Program-made: the position numbers and the translations under genes
Source of the DNA: CAZXVW01 sp964644025
GTDB lineage: Bacteria; Acidobacteriota; Terriglobia; Bryobacterales; Bryobacteraceae
Direction: 5' to 3'
Assembly (NCBI GenBank): GCA_964644025.1
Contig: CAZXVW010000007.1
Span: 1 to 44,858 of the forward strand
Length of the DNA: 44,858 nucleotides
Shown: in pieces, positions 8,734 through 16,728 of the stretch
Position numbering within the stretch: position 1 is the stretch's first letter
How the letters are laid out: each line of letters begins with the position of its first letter
Notes under the pieces: model-generated
The model's input: only the letters and a program-made list of their open reading frames with translations
Told to the model about the DNA's origin: nothing
The model's database searches: none

Positions 8734-8834
8734 CGGGGAGGCTTGCGCAGCGCCTTTCCGGCCGGTCGCTTCAGGGCAGGGCCTTCCGGAGCCCGAACCC
8801 GCCGGGGCGAGGACCAGCAGTTGCGGCAAACAGA

Positions 8835-8863
8835 CCAGGCAACGGTGAGAAGGCCTTGCCTGG
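8835..8863 (+). other. Hairpin downstream of the thioredoxin gene
   Basis: An 8-base perfect stem (CCAGGCAA at 8835-8842 with TTGCCTGG at 8856-8863) encloses a 13-base loop. It lies 102 bases after the thioredoxin stop and 74 bases before the peptidase start. No T-tract follows, so this is a weak candidate for a Rho-independent terminator or an mRNA-stabilising structure. Confidence 0.35.
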
Positions 8864-8916
8864 CCGGGCACGGGGCATCGCAGCCACGCAAACAGGTCCT
8901 CCGTCCCCGGGTTTTG

Positions 8917-8922
8917 TATGAT
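8917..8922 (+). promoter_or_regulatory. -10 element, short-leader promoter of the S9 peptidase operon
   Basis: TATGAT lies 11 bases before a GTG (8934) and 14 before the ATG (8937) of the peptidase. A transcript starting about 7 bases downstream would have almost no leader and no room for a Shine-Dalgarno site, and none is visible. Confidence 0.4.
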
Positions 8923-8936
8923 GAACCCTGATAGTG

Positions 8937-11105
8937 ATGAAGTTCCTCCTGTTACTGCTGACAGCGGCGCTGCCATGCCTGGCGCAGTCGTGGACCCTGG
9001 AACGCCTCTACACCCGGCCTTACATCTGGGGCACGCCGCCGCAAACGCTCACCTGGTCCCGGCAGGGCCATACGCTGGTGTTCCGCTGGAACGCCGAGGG
9101 AAACCGGTTCCGCGATCTGTACGCCTACGATCCTGAGAGGAAAACCCTGCTGCGGCTGACCGCCATGGAGTCCTTCGAGGACGATCTGCTGCTCAGCAAG
9201 GCCGAAAAGGACGAGCGCCGCCGCCGCTACCTGCTCCCCAAGGCCGGTATCCGCGACTTCGCGCTCGCGCGGGATGGCTCGAAAGTCGCCTTCTCCTACA
9301 AAGGAGACTTGTTCGTCGTACCGACCGACGCCTCAACAAAGCCGTTCCGCCTCACGCGAACCAAGGCCACCGAATCCGCACCGCAGCTCTCCCCCGACGG
9401 CAACAAGCTGGCCTCGCTGCGCGGCGGCCAGATCGTCATCCAGGACCTGGCGAACGGCCAGATCTGGCAGGTGACCGACGTCGAGCAGCCGGAGACGTTG
9501 ACCTCCTACCGCTGGTCGCCCGATGGCAAACGTTTCGTTTATGTCACTCGCAAGGGGAAGGTGCGGCAGATGCCGTTGCCGAATTACTCGGGCCGCTTCG
9601 TCACCGCCGAAAAATTCTCCCGCAGCGTGGCCGGTGACGAGCCGCCGCCGCGGGCCGTCTACCTCATCGCGGCGAAAGGCGGCAAGCCGGTAGCGGTCGA
9701 GATGGGTGAGTGGAAGGGAAAGGCCTACGTTTCCCCTCCGGTCTGGTCGAAGGATTCCACGAAGCTCGCCGTGCGGATGGTTCATCCCTCCATGAAGAAG
9801 GAGCAAATTCGCGTGGTGGATGCGAAGACGGGGAAATCGCACGCAGTGTGGGAGGAATCCGACCAGCGGTGGATCTACTGGTCCGAGTTCGGCTGGTCGC
9901 CGGATTCGCGGCGCCTGTGGCTGCTCAGCGAGAAGGACGGCTGGGCGCACATCTACACGGTCCCAGCTACCGGAGGCCGGGCCGTGCAGGTGACCAAGGG
10001 GAACTGGGAAGCGCGGCCCGAACGGCTGAGTTTCCAGGCCGGCGACGGGTACAAGCCGCAATGGATCGGTGACTACATCTACTACCCTTCCACCGAGGAC
10101 GGCACCAGCCAGCGCCACTTCTACCGCATTCGCCCTGACGGCAGCGGCAAGGAAAAGCTGTCCTGGCGGGAGGGGATCAACGTGGGTGTCGTGAGCGAGG
10201 ACGGCGCGCACATCGCCTGGCAGATCGCGGACCTGGACAACCCGGCGGACCTGTACGTGGACCGCCGCCAGATCACCCACCGCACGCGGCCCGAATTCCG
10301 GGAGTACCCGTGGCCGAAGACCCGCTTTGTGAGCTTCCCTTCCCGGGGCGACGGAAAGATGGTGGCGGCGAAGATGCTGCTGCCGGCGGGCTATGACCCC
10401 GGCAACCCCGCCGGCAAGAAATGGCCGGCGGTGTTTTTTATCCACGGGGCCGGCTGCGCCACCAGCGTGCTGAAGCAATGGGGCAGCTACCAGGAGCTGC
10501 GCTACGTCTTCAATTCCTACCTGGCCAACCACGGCTACGTAATCATGGATCTGGACTACCGCGGCTCAACCGGCTACGGGCGCCAGTGGCGCTCGGGGGT
10601 CTACCTCCACATGGGCGGGCCGGATCTGGACGACGTGCTGGGCGCGGTGGATTACTTGAAGAATCTCGGCAACATCGACATGAGACGGCTCGGCATCTGG
10701 GGAGTGAGCTACGGCGGGTTCATGACGGACATGGCCCTGTTCCTGGCGCCGGACACCTTCCAGGCGGGCTCGGCCTGGGCGGCGGTGACCGACTGGGAGA
10801 ACTACAACGCCGGCTACACACGGGAACGGCTGAACACGCCGGCCGAGAATCCGGAAGCGTTCCGCCGCAGCTCGCCGGTCACCTTCTCCGGCCGCCTGAA
10901 GAATCACCTGCTCATCGTGCACGGCATGGTGGACAGCAACGTGCTGTTCCAGGACGACGTGCAACTGAGCGAGAAGCTGATTCACGAGGGGAAGGACTTC
11001 GCCGAGATCTACTACCCGGAAGAAAACCACGGTTTCGTGCGCGATGAGACGTGGATCGACGCCTGCAAGAGAACGGCGGAGTGGTTTGACCGGTACCTGA
11101 AATGA
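8937..11105 (+). CDS. Dipeptidyl-peptidase IV-like S9 family serine peptidase
   Basis: This protein of 722 residues has a Sec signal peptide (MKFLLLLLTAALPCLAQ), an N-terminal beta-propeller of WD/PD40-like repeats (for example SPDGNKLASL and SPDGKRFVYV) to about residue 460, and a C-terminal alpha/beta-hydrolase domain. The catalytic triad is S591 in GVSYGGF, D666 in HGMVDSNV and H698 in ENHGF. It should remove N-terminal dipeptides from peptides in the periplasm or outside. The start is GTG 8934 or ATG 8937; neither has a ribosome-binding site. Its stop overlaps the start of thiE as ATGA, and two amino-acid transporters follow, which fits a peptide-scavenging operon. Confidence 0.93.
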   Translation: MKFLLLLLTAALPCLAQSWTLERLYTRPYIWGTPPQTLTWSRQGHTLVFRWNAEGNRFRDLYAYDPERKTLLRLTAMESFEDDLLLSKAEKDERRRRYLLPKAGIRDFALARDGSKVAFSYKGDLFVVPTDASTKPFRLTRTKATESAPQLSPDGNKLASLRGGQIVIQDLANGQIWQVTDVEQPETLTSYRWSPDGKRFVYVTRKGKVRQMPLPNYSGRFVTAEKFSRSVAGDEPPPRAVYLIAAKGGKPVAVEMGEWKGKAYVSPPVWSKDSTKLAVRMVHPSMKKEQIRVVDAKTGKSHAVWEESDQRWIYWSEFGWSPDSRRLWLLSEKDGWAHIYTVPATGGRAVQVTKGNWEARPERLSFQAGDGYKPQWIGDYIYYPSTEDGTSQRHFYRIRPDGSGKEKLSWREGINVGVVSEDGAHIAWQIADLDNPADLYVDRRQITHRTRPEFREYPWPKTRFVSFPSRGDGKMVAAKMLLPAGYDPGNPAGKKWPAVFFIHGAGCATSVLKQWGSYQELRYVFNSYLANHGYVIMDLDYRGSTGYGRQWRSGVYLHMGGPDLDDVLGAVDYLKNLGNIDMRRLGIWGVSYGGFMTDMALFLAPDTFQAGSAWAAVTDWENYNAGYTRERLNTPAENPEAFRRSSPVTFSGRLKNHLLIVHGMVDSNVLFQDDVQLSEKLIHEGKDFAEIYYPEENHGFVRDETWIDACKRTAEWFDRYLK

Positions 11106-11737
11106 AGCTGCCGGCCCTGTACGCGATTCTCGACACAGGGGCGCTGGCCCGCCGGTCGCTACCGGTGGCGGACACGGCCGCGGCCATGTTGGAGGGCGGC
11201 GCGCGGGCGCTTCAGTTCCGCCATAAGGGGCATTTCTCCCGCGCCATCTTCGAGGAGGCGGAGCGCGTGGCAGAGCTCTGCCGGCGGTTCGGAGCGCTGT
11301 GGATCGTGAACGACCGGGCCGACATCGCGAAGCTGCTTGGAGCAGGCGTGCACCTGGGTCAGGACGACCTGCCGCCGGTGAACGCGCGGGAACTTCTCGG
11401 CCCGGATGCGGTGATCGGATTGTCCACTCATAACGCCGCGCAACTGGAGGCCGCTGCCGCCGAACCGGTGGATTACGTGGCCCTGGGGCCGGTGTTCACC
11501 ACCGGATCGAAGGAAAACGCCGAGCGCCCGCTGGGGGTGGAGAAGGTGCGCGCCTGGCGGGGTCTGACCGCACGGCCGCTGGTGGCGATCGGGGGCATCA
11601 CGCGGGCCAATGCGGCTTCGATACTGGCAGCCGGGGCTGACACGGTAGCCGTCATCAGCGACCTGCTGCCCGAGGCAAGTACAATCGGCTCTGTGCGCCG
11701 GCGGATGGAAGAATGGCTACGACTACTGAACCAGTGA
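11102..11737 (+). CDS. thiE: Thiamine phosphate synthase
   Basis: ThiE couples HMP-pyrophosphate with the thiazole phosphate to make thiamine phosphate in the cytoplasm. The 211 residues form a TIM barrel. Residues matching the Bacillus enzyme are visible: Q38, R40 and K42 in QFRHKG, N70-D71 in WIVNDRADIA, S108 in GLSTHN, T134, S136 and K137 in VFTTGSKE, and LVAIGGI for phosphate binding. The gene starts inside the stop of the S9 peptidase (4-base overlap) and ends 25 bases inside the APC permease, so it is translated as part of that operon. No other thiamine genes and no TPP riboswitch lie nearby, which makes the location unusual. Confidence 0.92.
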   Translation: MKLPALYAILDTGALARRSLPVADTAAAMLEGGARALQFRHKGHFSRAIFEEAERVAELCRRFGALWIVNDRADIAKLLGAGVHLGQDDLPPVNARELLGPDAVIGLSTHNAAQLEAAAAEPVDYVALGPVFTTGSKENAERPLGVEKVRAWRGLTARPLVAIGGITRANAASILAAGADTVAVISDLLPEASTIGSVRRRMEEWLRLLNQ

Positions 11738-13113
11738 AACCCGACCTGATCAAGGGCCTGGGCTTATTCGACGCGACCACGATCGTGATGGGCTCGATGA
11801 TCGGCTCGGGCATCTTCCTGGTGCCGGCCGACATCGCCCGGCAAGCCCCGGCGCCCGGGTTGATCCTGCTCACCTGGGTGGTGACGGCGCTGCTGACACT
11901 GGTGGCCGCGCTTACTTATGGGGAGCTGGCCGCCGCCATGCCCAGAGCGGGCGGGCAGTACGTGTACCTGCGGGAGGCCTTCGGTCCACTGAGCGGCTTT
12001 CTCTACGGCTGGACGCTGTTCCTGGTGATACAAACGGGCACGATCGCGGCAGTGGCCGTCGCCTTCGCCAAGTTCACCGGAGTACTGATCCCGTGGTTTT
12101 CCGAGGGTCACTACCTGCTGCGCTTCGGACCCCTGGGGCTGAGCACGCAGCAAGGGCTGGCCATCGCGGTACTGGCGTTTCTGACCTGGGTGAACACCCG
12201 CGGCCTGAGAACCGGGGCGGCGGTACAGAACGTGTTCACGACGGCCAAGGTTGGCGCACTGCTGGCGCTGATCGGGCTGGGGATCTTCTTCCGGAATCCG
12301 GCGGCGGTGTCCCAGAATTTCGGCGACATCTGGAACGGCGTCTCCTGGGGCTGGTTCGCCGTCAAGGCGGTGGGCGTGGCGATGGTGGGTTCGCTGTTTT
12401 CCTCCGACGCCTGGAACAACGTAACATTCACCGGCGAGGAGGTTCGCAACCCCAAACGGAACCTGCCGCTGGCGCTCGGGCTGGGCGTGACGGTGGTGTC
12501 GCTGCTGTACCTGGCCGCCAATGTTTCCTACCTGAGGCTGCTGCCGCTGGAGGGCATCCAGGGAGCCGCGGAAGACCGGGTAGGAACAGCCGCCGTGGCG
12601 GTGGTTTTGGGTTCGGAGGCGGTGCAGGTGATGGCGGTCGCGATCATCATTTCGACCTTCGGCTGCATGAACGGGATGATCCTGGCCGGCGCCCGGGTCT
12701 ACTACGCAATGGCGCGCGACGGCGTGTTCTTCCGGCGGGTGGCGCGGGNNNNNNNNNNGCGGCACACGCCGGCGGCTTCGCTGGTGGTGCAGTGCATCTG
12801 GGCGTGCGTGCTGACCCTCAGCGGCACTTATAGCGATCTGCTGGACTATGTTATATTTGCTGTTTTACTTTTCTACATCCTGACGATTGCGGGGGTGTTC
12901 GTGCTGCGGCGCCGCCGGCCCGAAATGCCCCGGCCCTACCGGGCCATTGCCTACCCGGTGGCGCCGGCCGCCTACATCGCCGCCGCGGGATTCATCGAAA
13001 TTCTGTTGTTAGTGTATAAGCCGAACTACACATGGCCGGGCCTGATTATCGTGCTGCTTGGAATCCCGGTTTACTATCTGTGGAGAAAGCCTCGGCCGTC
13101 CTCGGGAAGCTGA
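11713..13113 (+). CDS. APC-superfamily amino-acid permease (LAT/SteT-like), containing an assembly gap
   Basis: This is a twelve-helix amino-acid transporter of about 466 residues. The N-terminal IVMGSMIGSGIFLVPADIA is the APC substrate and ion-site helix. YGELAAAMPRAGGQYVYL and FTGEEVRNPKRNLPLAL are typical of the L-type transporter branch, which exchanges or takes up neutral amino acids. The reading frame overlaps thiE by 25 bases. A run of 10 N interrupts it at 12749-12758 between FFRRVAR and HTPAASLVVQ. The frame continues correctly behind the gap, and the four unknown codons match the usual short loop there. The neighbours (peptidase before, Na+-symporter after) support amino-acid uptake. 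Confidence 0.92.
   Translation: MATTTEPVKPDLIKGLGLFDATTIVMGSMIGSGIFLVPADIARQAPAPGLILLTWVVTALLTLVAALTYGELAAAMPRAGGQYVYLREAFGPLSGFLYGWTLFLVIQTGTIAAVAVAFAKFTGVLIPWFSEGHYLLRFGPLGLSTQQGLAIAVLAFLTWVNTRGLRTGAAVQNVFTTAKVGALLALIGLGIFFRNPAAVSQNFGDIWNGVSWGWFAVKAVGVAMVGSLFSSDAWNNVTFTGEEVRNPKRNLPLALGLGVTVVSLLYLAANVSYLRLLPLEGIQGAAEDRVGTAAVAVVLGSEAVQVMAVAIIISTFGCMNGMILAGARVYYAMARDGVFFRRVARXXXXRHTPAASLVVQCIWACVLTLSGTYSDLLDYVIFAVLLFYILTIAGVFVLRRRRPEMPRPYRAIAYPVAPAAYIAAAGFIEILLLVYKPNYTWPGLIIVLLGIPVYYLWRKPRPSSGS
12749..12758. other. Assembly gap (10 N) inside the permease gene
   Basis: Ten undetermined bases lie inside an otherwise continuous coding frame. Ten N is a common scaffold placeholder, but here it preserves the reading frame and a family-typical loop length, so the true gap is probably close to 10 bases or differs by a multiple of three. 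Confidence 0.98.
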
Positions 13114-13140
13114 GGCTTTCCATCCTCGCTCCACTGGATA
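13101..13140 (+). repeat. Possible short dispersed intergenic repeat, copy B
   Basis: It overlaps the end of the permease gene and shares ordered blocks with 2251-2290 (AAGCT, TCCATC, TCGC and ACTG). It also folds as a weak hairpin around AAGC/GCTT. The similarity was found by eye and could be chance. Confidence 0.22.
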
Positions 13141-13235
13141 GCGCGTCGTGCTTGCCCGGCCCGGCAAGGCGGTGGGCGCCGCAACGGGGCGCGGGGGCCG
13201 CCCGGCCAGTTCTGCAGAAAAGGGGTTAAAGCGCT

Positions 13236-14597
13236 TTGGCACAACGAGCACATTGGCGATCGAGGGCCGGTTTCATACTGGCGGCGGCGGGTTCTGCCGT
13301 CGGGCTGGGAAACATCTGGCGGTTTCCCTACATCACCGGAGAGAACGGGGGCGGCATGTTCGTCCTGGTTTACGCGGCCTGCGTGGCGCTGGTCGGCTTG
13401 CCGGTGATGGCGGCGGAGATTCTGCTGGGCCGGGCTTCGCAGTCTTCGCCGGTGGGCGCTCTGCGAAAGCTCTCCCGGCCGCGCAGCCCCTGGGTGTCGG
13501 TGGGCTGGCTGGGCGTCGCTTCTTCTTTTGTTATTCTTTCTTACTACAGCGTGGTAGCCGGCTGGTCGTTGCATTACACCTGGCTGTCGGTGACCGGCTC
13601 CATCCACGGGCTTGGACCCCACGCGACCCAGCAGATCTATGACCAGTTATTCGGCTCCCCCTGGCTCAACGTCTTCTGGCACGTAGTCTTCATGATCATC
13701 ACGGTCGGAGTGATTGCGGGAGGCGTAGCCCACGGAGTGGAGAGGTGGTCGCGCATCCTGATGCCCGCGCTGTTCGCGATGCTCGGTGGGCTGTTGATCC
13801 GCGCGATGACCCTGGACGGCTTTCGGCCAGGGATGGATTTCATCTTCGGCTTTCACATGGAGGACTTCACCGCGGGCGGAGTCCTCGAAGCATTGGGACA
13901 AGCCTTTTTCAGCCTGAGCCTGGGGATGGGGACGATGGTCACCTACGGCAGCTACCTGCACCGGAAGGACGACATCGTTTCGGCCTCCATCATGGTCTCG
14001 GTGGTGGACACGGCAATTGCGATCACGGCGGCGATGGTGTTGTTCCCGATTATTTTCACCTTCGGCATGGAGCCGGCGGCCGGGCCAGGGCTGGTGTTCA
14101 TCAGCATCCCGGTGGCCTTGAGCCAGATGCCGGCGGGCAGTTTCCTGGCGCTGATTTTCTTCGGCTTGCTGGTGGTGGCGGCGCTGACGAGCGCCATTTC
14201 CATGCTGGAGGTGACAACCTCGTATTTCATCGATGAACGCGGCTGGGGCCGCGTGAAGGCGGCCTGGTTCGCCGGCGGCGCAATCGCTGTCTTTGGCATT
14301 CCCTCGGCGCTCAGCGGTAGCACCGAGTGGTTCGGCCAGACAATGGTGTCGGCGATCGGGATGAACTGGTTCGATGCGCTCAGTTACCTGAGCAATAACT
14401 GGATGCTGCCGCTGGGCGGATTGGGCATCGCGGCGTTTACCGGCTGGCGTCTGAATGACGCCATCCGCCATGACCACTTCCTCTCGGGCAGCAAATTGGG
14501 GATGTTTTACCGGGGCTGGCTGTTTCTGCTGAAGTACGTCGTCCCGGTGGCGATAGCATTCGTATTCCTGCGCGCCGTGGGCGTTCTCGGCGGGTAA
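13236..14597 (+). CDS. Sodium-dependent neurotransmitter:sodium symporter family transporter
   Basis: This 453-residue SNF-family (LeuT-like) symporter couples Na+ entry to uptake of an amino acid or similar amine. The N-terminal GFILAAAGSAVGLGNIWRFP contains the Na+-site unwound helix, and ITGENGGGMFVLVY follows as expected. The start is a TTG at 13236. An in-frame TAA at 13227 rules out any earlier start, AAGGGG lies about 10 bases upstream, and the next residues (MAQRAHWRSRAGF) match the usual family N-terminus. It lies 122 bases after the APC permease and probably belongs to the same uptake operon. The last helix is shorter than in twelve-helix relatives, consistent with the eleven-helix bacterial type. 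Confidence 0.92.
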   Translation: MAQRAHWRSRAGFILAAAGSAVGLGNIWRFPYITGENGGGMFVLVYAACVALVGLPVMAAEILLGRASQSSPVGALRKLSRPRSPWVSVGWLGVASSFVILSYYSVVAGWSLHYTWLSVTGSIHGLGPHATQQIYDQLFGSPWLNVFWHVVFMIITVGVIAGGVAHGVERWSRILMPALFAMLGGLLIRAMTLDGFRPGMDFIFGFHMEDFTAGGVLEALGQAFFSLSLGMGTMVTYGSYLHRKDDIVSASIMVSVVDTAIAITAAMVLFPIIFTFGMEPAAGPGLVFISIPVALSQMPAGSFLALIFFGLLVVAALTSAISMLEVTTSYFIDERGWGRVKAAWFAGGAIAVFGIPSALSGSTEWFGQTMVSAIGMNWFDALSYLSNNWMLPLGGLGIAAFTGWRLNDAIRHDHFLSGSKLGMFYRGWLFLLKYVVPVAIAFVFLRAVGVLGG

Positions 14598-14658
14598 GTT
14601 TCCGGCCACCACCCGCAGCGCCGGGCAAAGACAACAGTCCAGAAAGAGGAGCAACAAG

Positions 14659-15132
14659 ATGAGACACAAATATTCAGCCTGCGCGCTGATCATTCTGCTG
14701 GTTTGCGGCATCGCGATGATGGCGCAGGCCAAACCGAACTTCACCGGCGAGTGGAAAATGGACGCCAGTAAGAGCGATTTCGGACCCTTCCCGGCGCCGT
14801 ACAGCTACACCCGGAAAATCGAGCACCACGAATCGACTATCAAGACCGTCACGACGCAGTCGAGCCAGCGGGGCGAGTCCACCACGGAAACCACCTACAC
14901 GACCGATGGCCAGGAGTGCGTCAACGAGCTCCCATTCGGACCGGTCAAGGGAACAGCCCAATGGGACGGCAATACCCTGGTAACGAAGGCTACAATGGAC
15001 TTCCGGGGAACTCAGATCAACTACGAAGAAAAGATGACCCTGTCGGAAGACGGCAAGACGCTCACGGTAGCCGGCCACCTCTCCAGCGACCAGGGTGAAG
15101 CGGACATCACGATCGTGCTAGACAAACAGTAA
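14659..15132 (+). CDS. Small secreted lipocalin-like protein
   Basis: The protein has 157 residues and a clear Sec signal peptide (CALIILLVCGIAMMAQA, cleavage near residue 24). The mature part begins FTGEWKMDASKSDFGPFPAP, a signature of small beta-rich, lipocalin-like secreted proteins common in Acidobacteriota. Alternating Thr/Glu-rich strands and DGKTLTV turns fit a beta-barrel. GAGGAG lies about 8 bases before the ATG. The substrate and function are unknown. It stands between the amino-acid transporters and a sulfatase, each with its own Shine-Dalgarno site, so it may be a separate unit. Confidence 0.75.
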   Translation: MRHKYSACALIILLVCGIAMMAQAKPNFTGEWKMDASKSDFGPFPAPYSYTRKIEHHESTIKTVTTQSSQRGESTTETTYTTDGQECVNELPFGPVKGTAQWDGNTLVTKATMDFRGTQINYEEKMTLSEDGKTLTVAGHLSSDQGEADITIVLDKQ

Positions 15133-15234
15133 GGAGCGCGGCGGTTTCCTCCGCCGGCTGGCCGGCGGTTGTGGCCGGCGGCGCGCCGCCATCCGGACAA
15201 TACCCCGGGCCCGGTGACCCGGAAGGAGCGAGAG

Positions 15235-16680
15235 ATGAACGAACCAACACGCAGAAAGTTTCTCAAACGAGGTGGCAAGACGTTGGCAGCCGGCGCCATG
15301 ATAGCTGGGCTGCCCGGCCCCCGCCGCATGGGAGCGCGCGGAGACGACGGGCGGCGGCCGAACATCTTGTTCTTCTTCCCGGACCAGCACCGGTTTGACT
15401 GGATCGGCGGGAATCCGAAGATTCCCGTGCGGACCCCCAACCTGGATCGGGTGGCGAGGCGGGGTGTGAAATTCAACAAAGCCGTGGTTGCCTCACCCCT
15501 GTGTGCGCCGTCGCGCGGGTGCCTGGCCTCAGGTAAGGAGTATGACCGCGCGCGGGTAGCCAGCAACGGGGTAGACTATCCGCTCGATCAGACGACCTTT
15601 TACTCCTTGCTGCGCGCCAGCGGCTACCACGTCGCCGGGTGCGGCAAGTTCGATCTGCACAAGAAATCGGAGACCTGGGGCCTGGATGGCAAACACCTGC
15701 TGCCCGAGTGGGGCTTTTCCGACGGCATCGACAACGCCGGAAAATGGGACGCGATTCGCAGCGGAATGAAGGAGCCGAAAGATCCCTATATGGGTTTTCT
15801 CGAACGCCACGGCTTGCGAGAGACCCACATCAAGGATTTCCTCCGGAGGCGGGGAGACCGCAAGAACTATTCGGTCACTGATCCAACGCCGTTACCCGAA
15901 GACGCCTATTGTGACAACTGGATCGCGCAGAACGGGCTCACCCTGCTGGCGCGGGCGCCGAAAGACCGTCCGTGGTTTCTCCAGGTCAATTTCGCCGGGC
16001 CGCATGAGCCGATGGATATCACCCGCCGGATGGATGAGATCTGCCGGGGCCGCCAGTTCCAGCAGCCTAACCACTGCCGGGAACTCGATCCGGAGACTCA
16101 CGTCGCCGTGCGCCAGAACTACTCGGCGATGGTGGAGAACATTGACCGGTGGCTGGGGACATTCCTGGAAGAAATTGACCGGCGGGGGGAGATGGACAAC
16201 ACGCTGATCGTGTATTCCAGTGACCATGGCGAGATGCTGGGTGATCAGAACCGGTGGGCCAAGAGCTTGCCCTACCATCCCTCGGTCTCGGTGCCACTGG
16301 TGGTTTCCGGCCCCGGTGTTCAGCGCGGTGTCGAAACCGATGCCCTGGTAACCAATATGGACCTGGCAGCGACCTACCTGGACTACGCCGGCGTCCGCCG
16401 CCCGGACGACATGGACAGCCGCTCGCTCCGGCCGGTGCTGGAAGGCAAGGCGAAGCACCACCGCCGGCAGGTGCTTTCCGGCCTGTACGGATGGCGCATG
16501 GTGTGGGACGGCCGCTACAAGCTGATCACCGGCTTCGATCCCGATTCGCCGCGGCCGCAGGAGGCGAAGAACCCCCAGGTACTGCTGTTCGACCTGGAAA
16601 ACGATCCGTTGGAGAACGTGAACCTGGCCGCCAGCCGTCCCGAGCAGGTGAGCCGGCTGCAAGGCCGGCGCAACGGATAA
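15235..16680 (+). CDS. Sulfatase (S1 family), Tat-exported
   Basis: This sulfatase has 481 residues. The Tat motif TRRKFLKRG opens the protein; D50-Q51 in FFPDQHRF are metal ligands, and C90 in CAPSR is the formylglycine cysteine. Instead of LTGR the next segment reads CLASGKEYD, a variant seen in some iduronate-sulfatase-like S1 members. SSDHGEMLGDQNRW is the second metal and sulfate motif. I chose ATG 15235 because AAGGAG lies 6 bases upstream (15223-15228) and the Tat signal starts there; an earlier start at 15169 adds a non-signal extension. It is followed after 48 bases by the Tat-exported isomerase-like gene, so the two probably act together. Confidence 0.93.
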   Translation: MNEPTRRKFLKRGGKTLAAGAMIAGLPGPRRMGARGDDGRRPNILFFFPDQHRFDWIGGNPKIPVRTPNLDRVARRGVKFNKAVVASPLCAPSRGCLASGKEYDRARVASNGVDYPLDQTTFYSLLRASGYHVAGCGKFDLHKKSETWGLDGKHLLPEWGFSDGIDNAGKWDAIRSGMKEPKDPYMGFLERHGLRETHIKDFLRRRGDRKNYSVTDPTPLPEDAYCDNWIAQNGLTLLARAPKDRPWFLQVNFAGPHEPMDITRRMDEICRGRQFQQPNHCRELDPETHVAVRQNYSAMVENIDRWLGTFLEEIDRRGEMDNTLIVYSSDHGEMLGDQNRWAKSLPYHPSVSVPLVVSGPGVQRGVETDALVTNMDLAATYLDYAGVRRPDDMDSRSLRPVLEGKAKHHRRQVLSGLYGWRMVWDGRYKLITGFDPDSPRPQEAKNPQVLLFDLENDPLENVNLAASRPEQVSRLQGRRNG

Positions 16681-16683
16681 GAC

Positions 16684-16709
16684 CCGGGAACAGAGTACCT
16701 GTTTCCCGG
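16684..16709 (+). other. Hairpin between sulfatase and isomerase-like gene
   Basis: CCGGGAACAG (16684-16693) pairs with CTGTTTCCCGG (16699-16709) around a 5-base loop with a single bulged T. It begins 4 bases after the sulfatase stop and ends just before the AGGAG of the next gene. It could protect the upstream mRNA 3' end or set the ratio of the two products. No T-tract follows. Confidence 0.45.
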
Positions 16710-16728
16710 TTCCCAGGAGAAAAGAACC

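Noticed and set aside
8734..8936. TPP or cobalamin riboswitch ahead of the thiE operon
   Set aside because: The conserved thi-box and B12-box sequences are absent; only a simple hairpin is visible.
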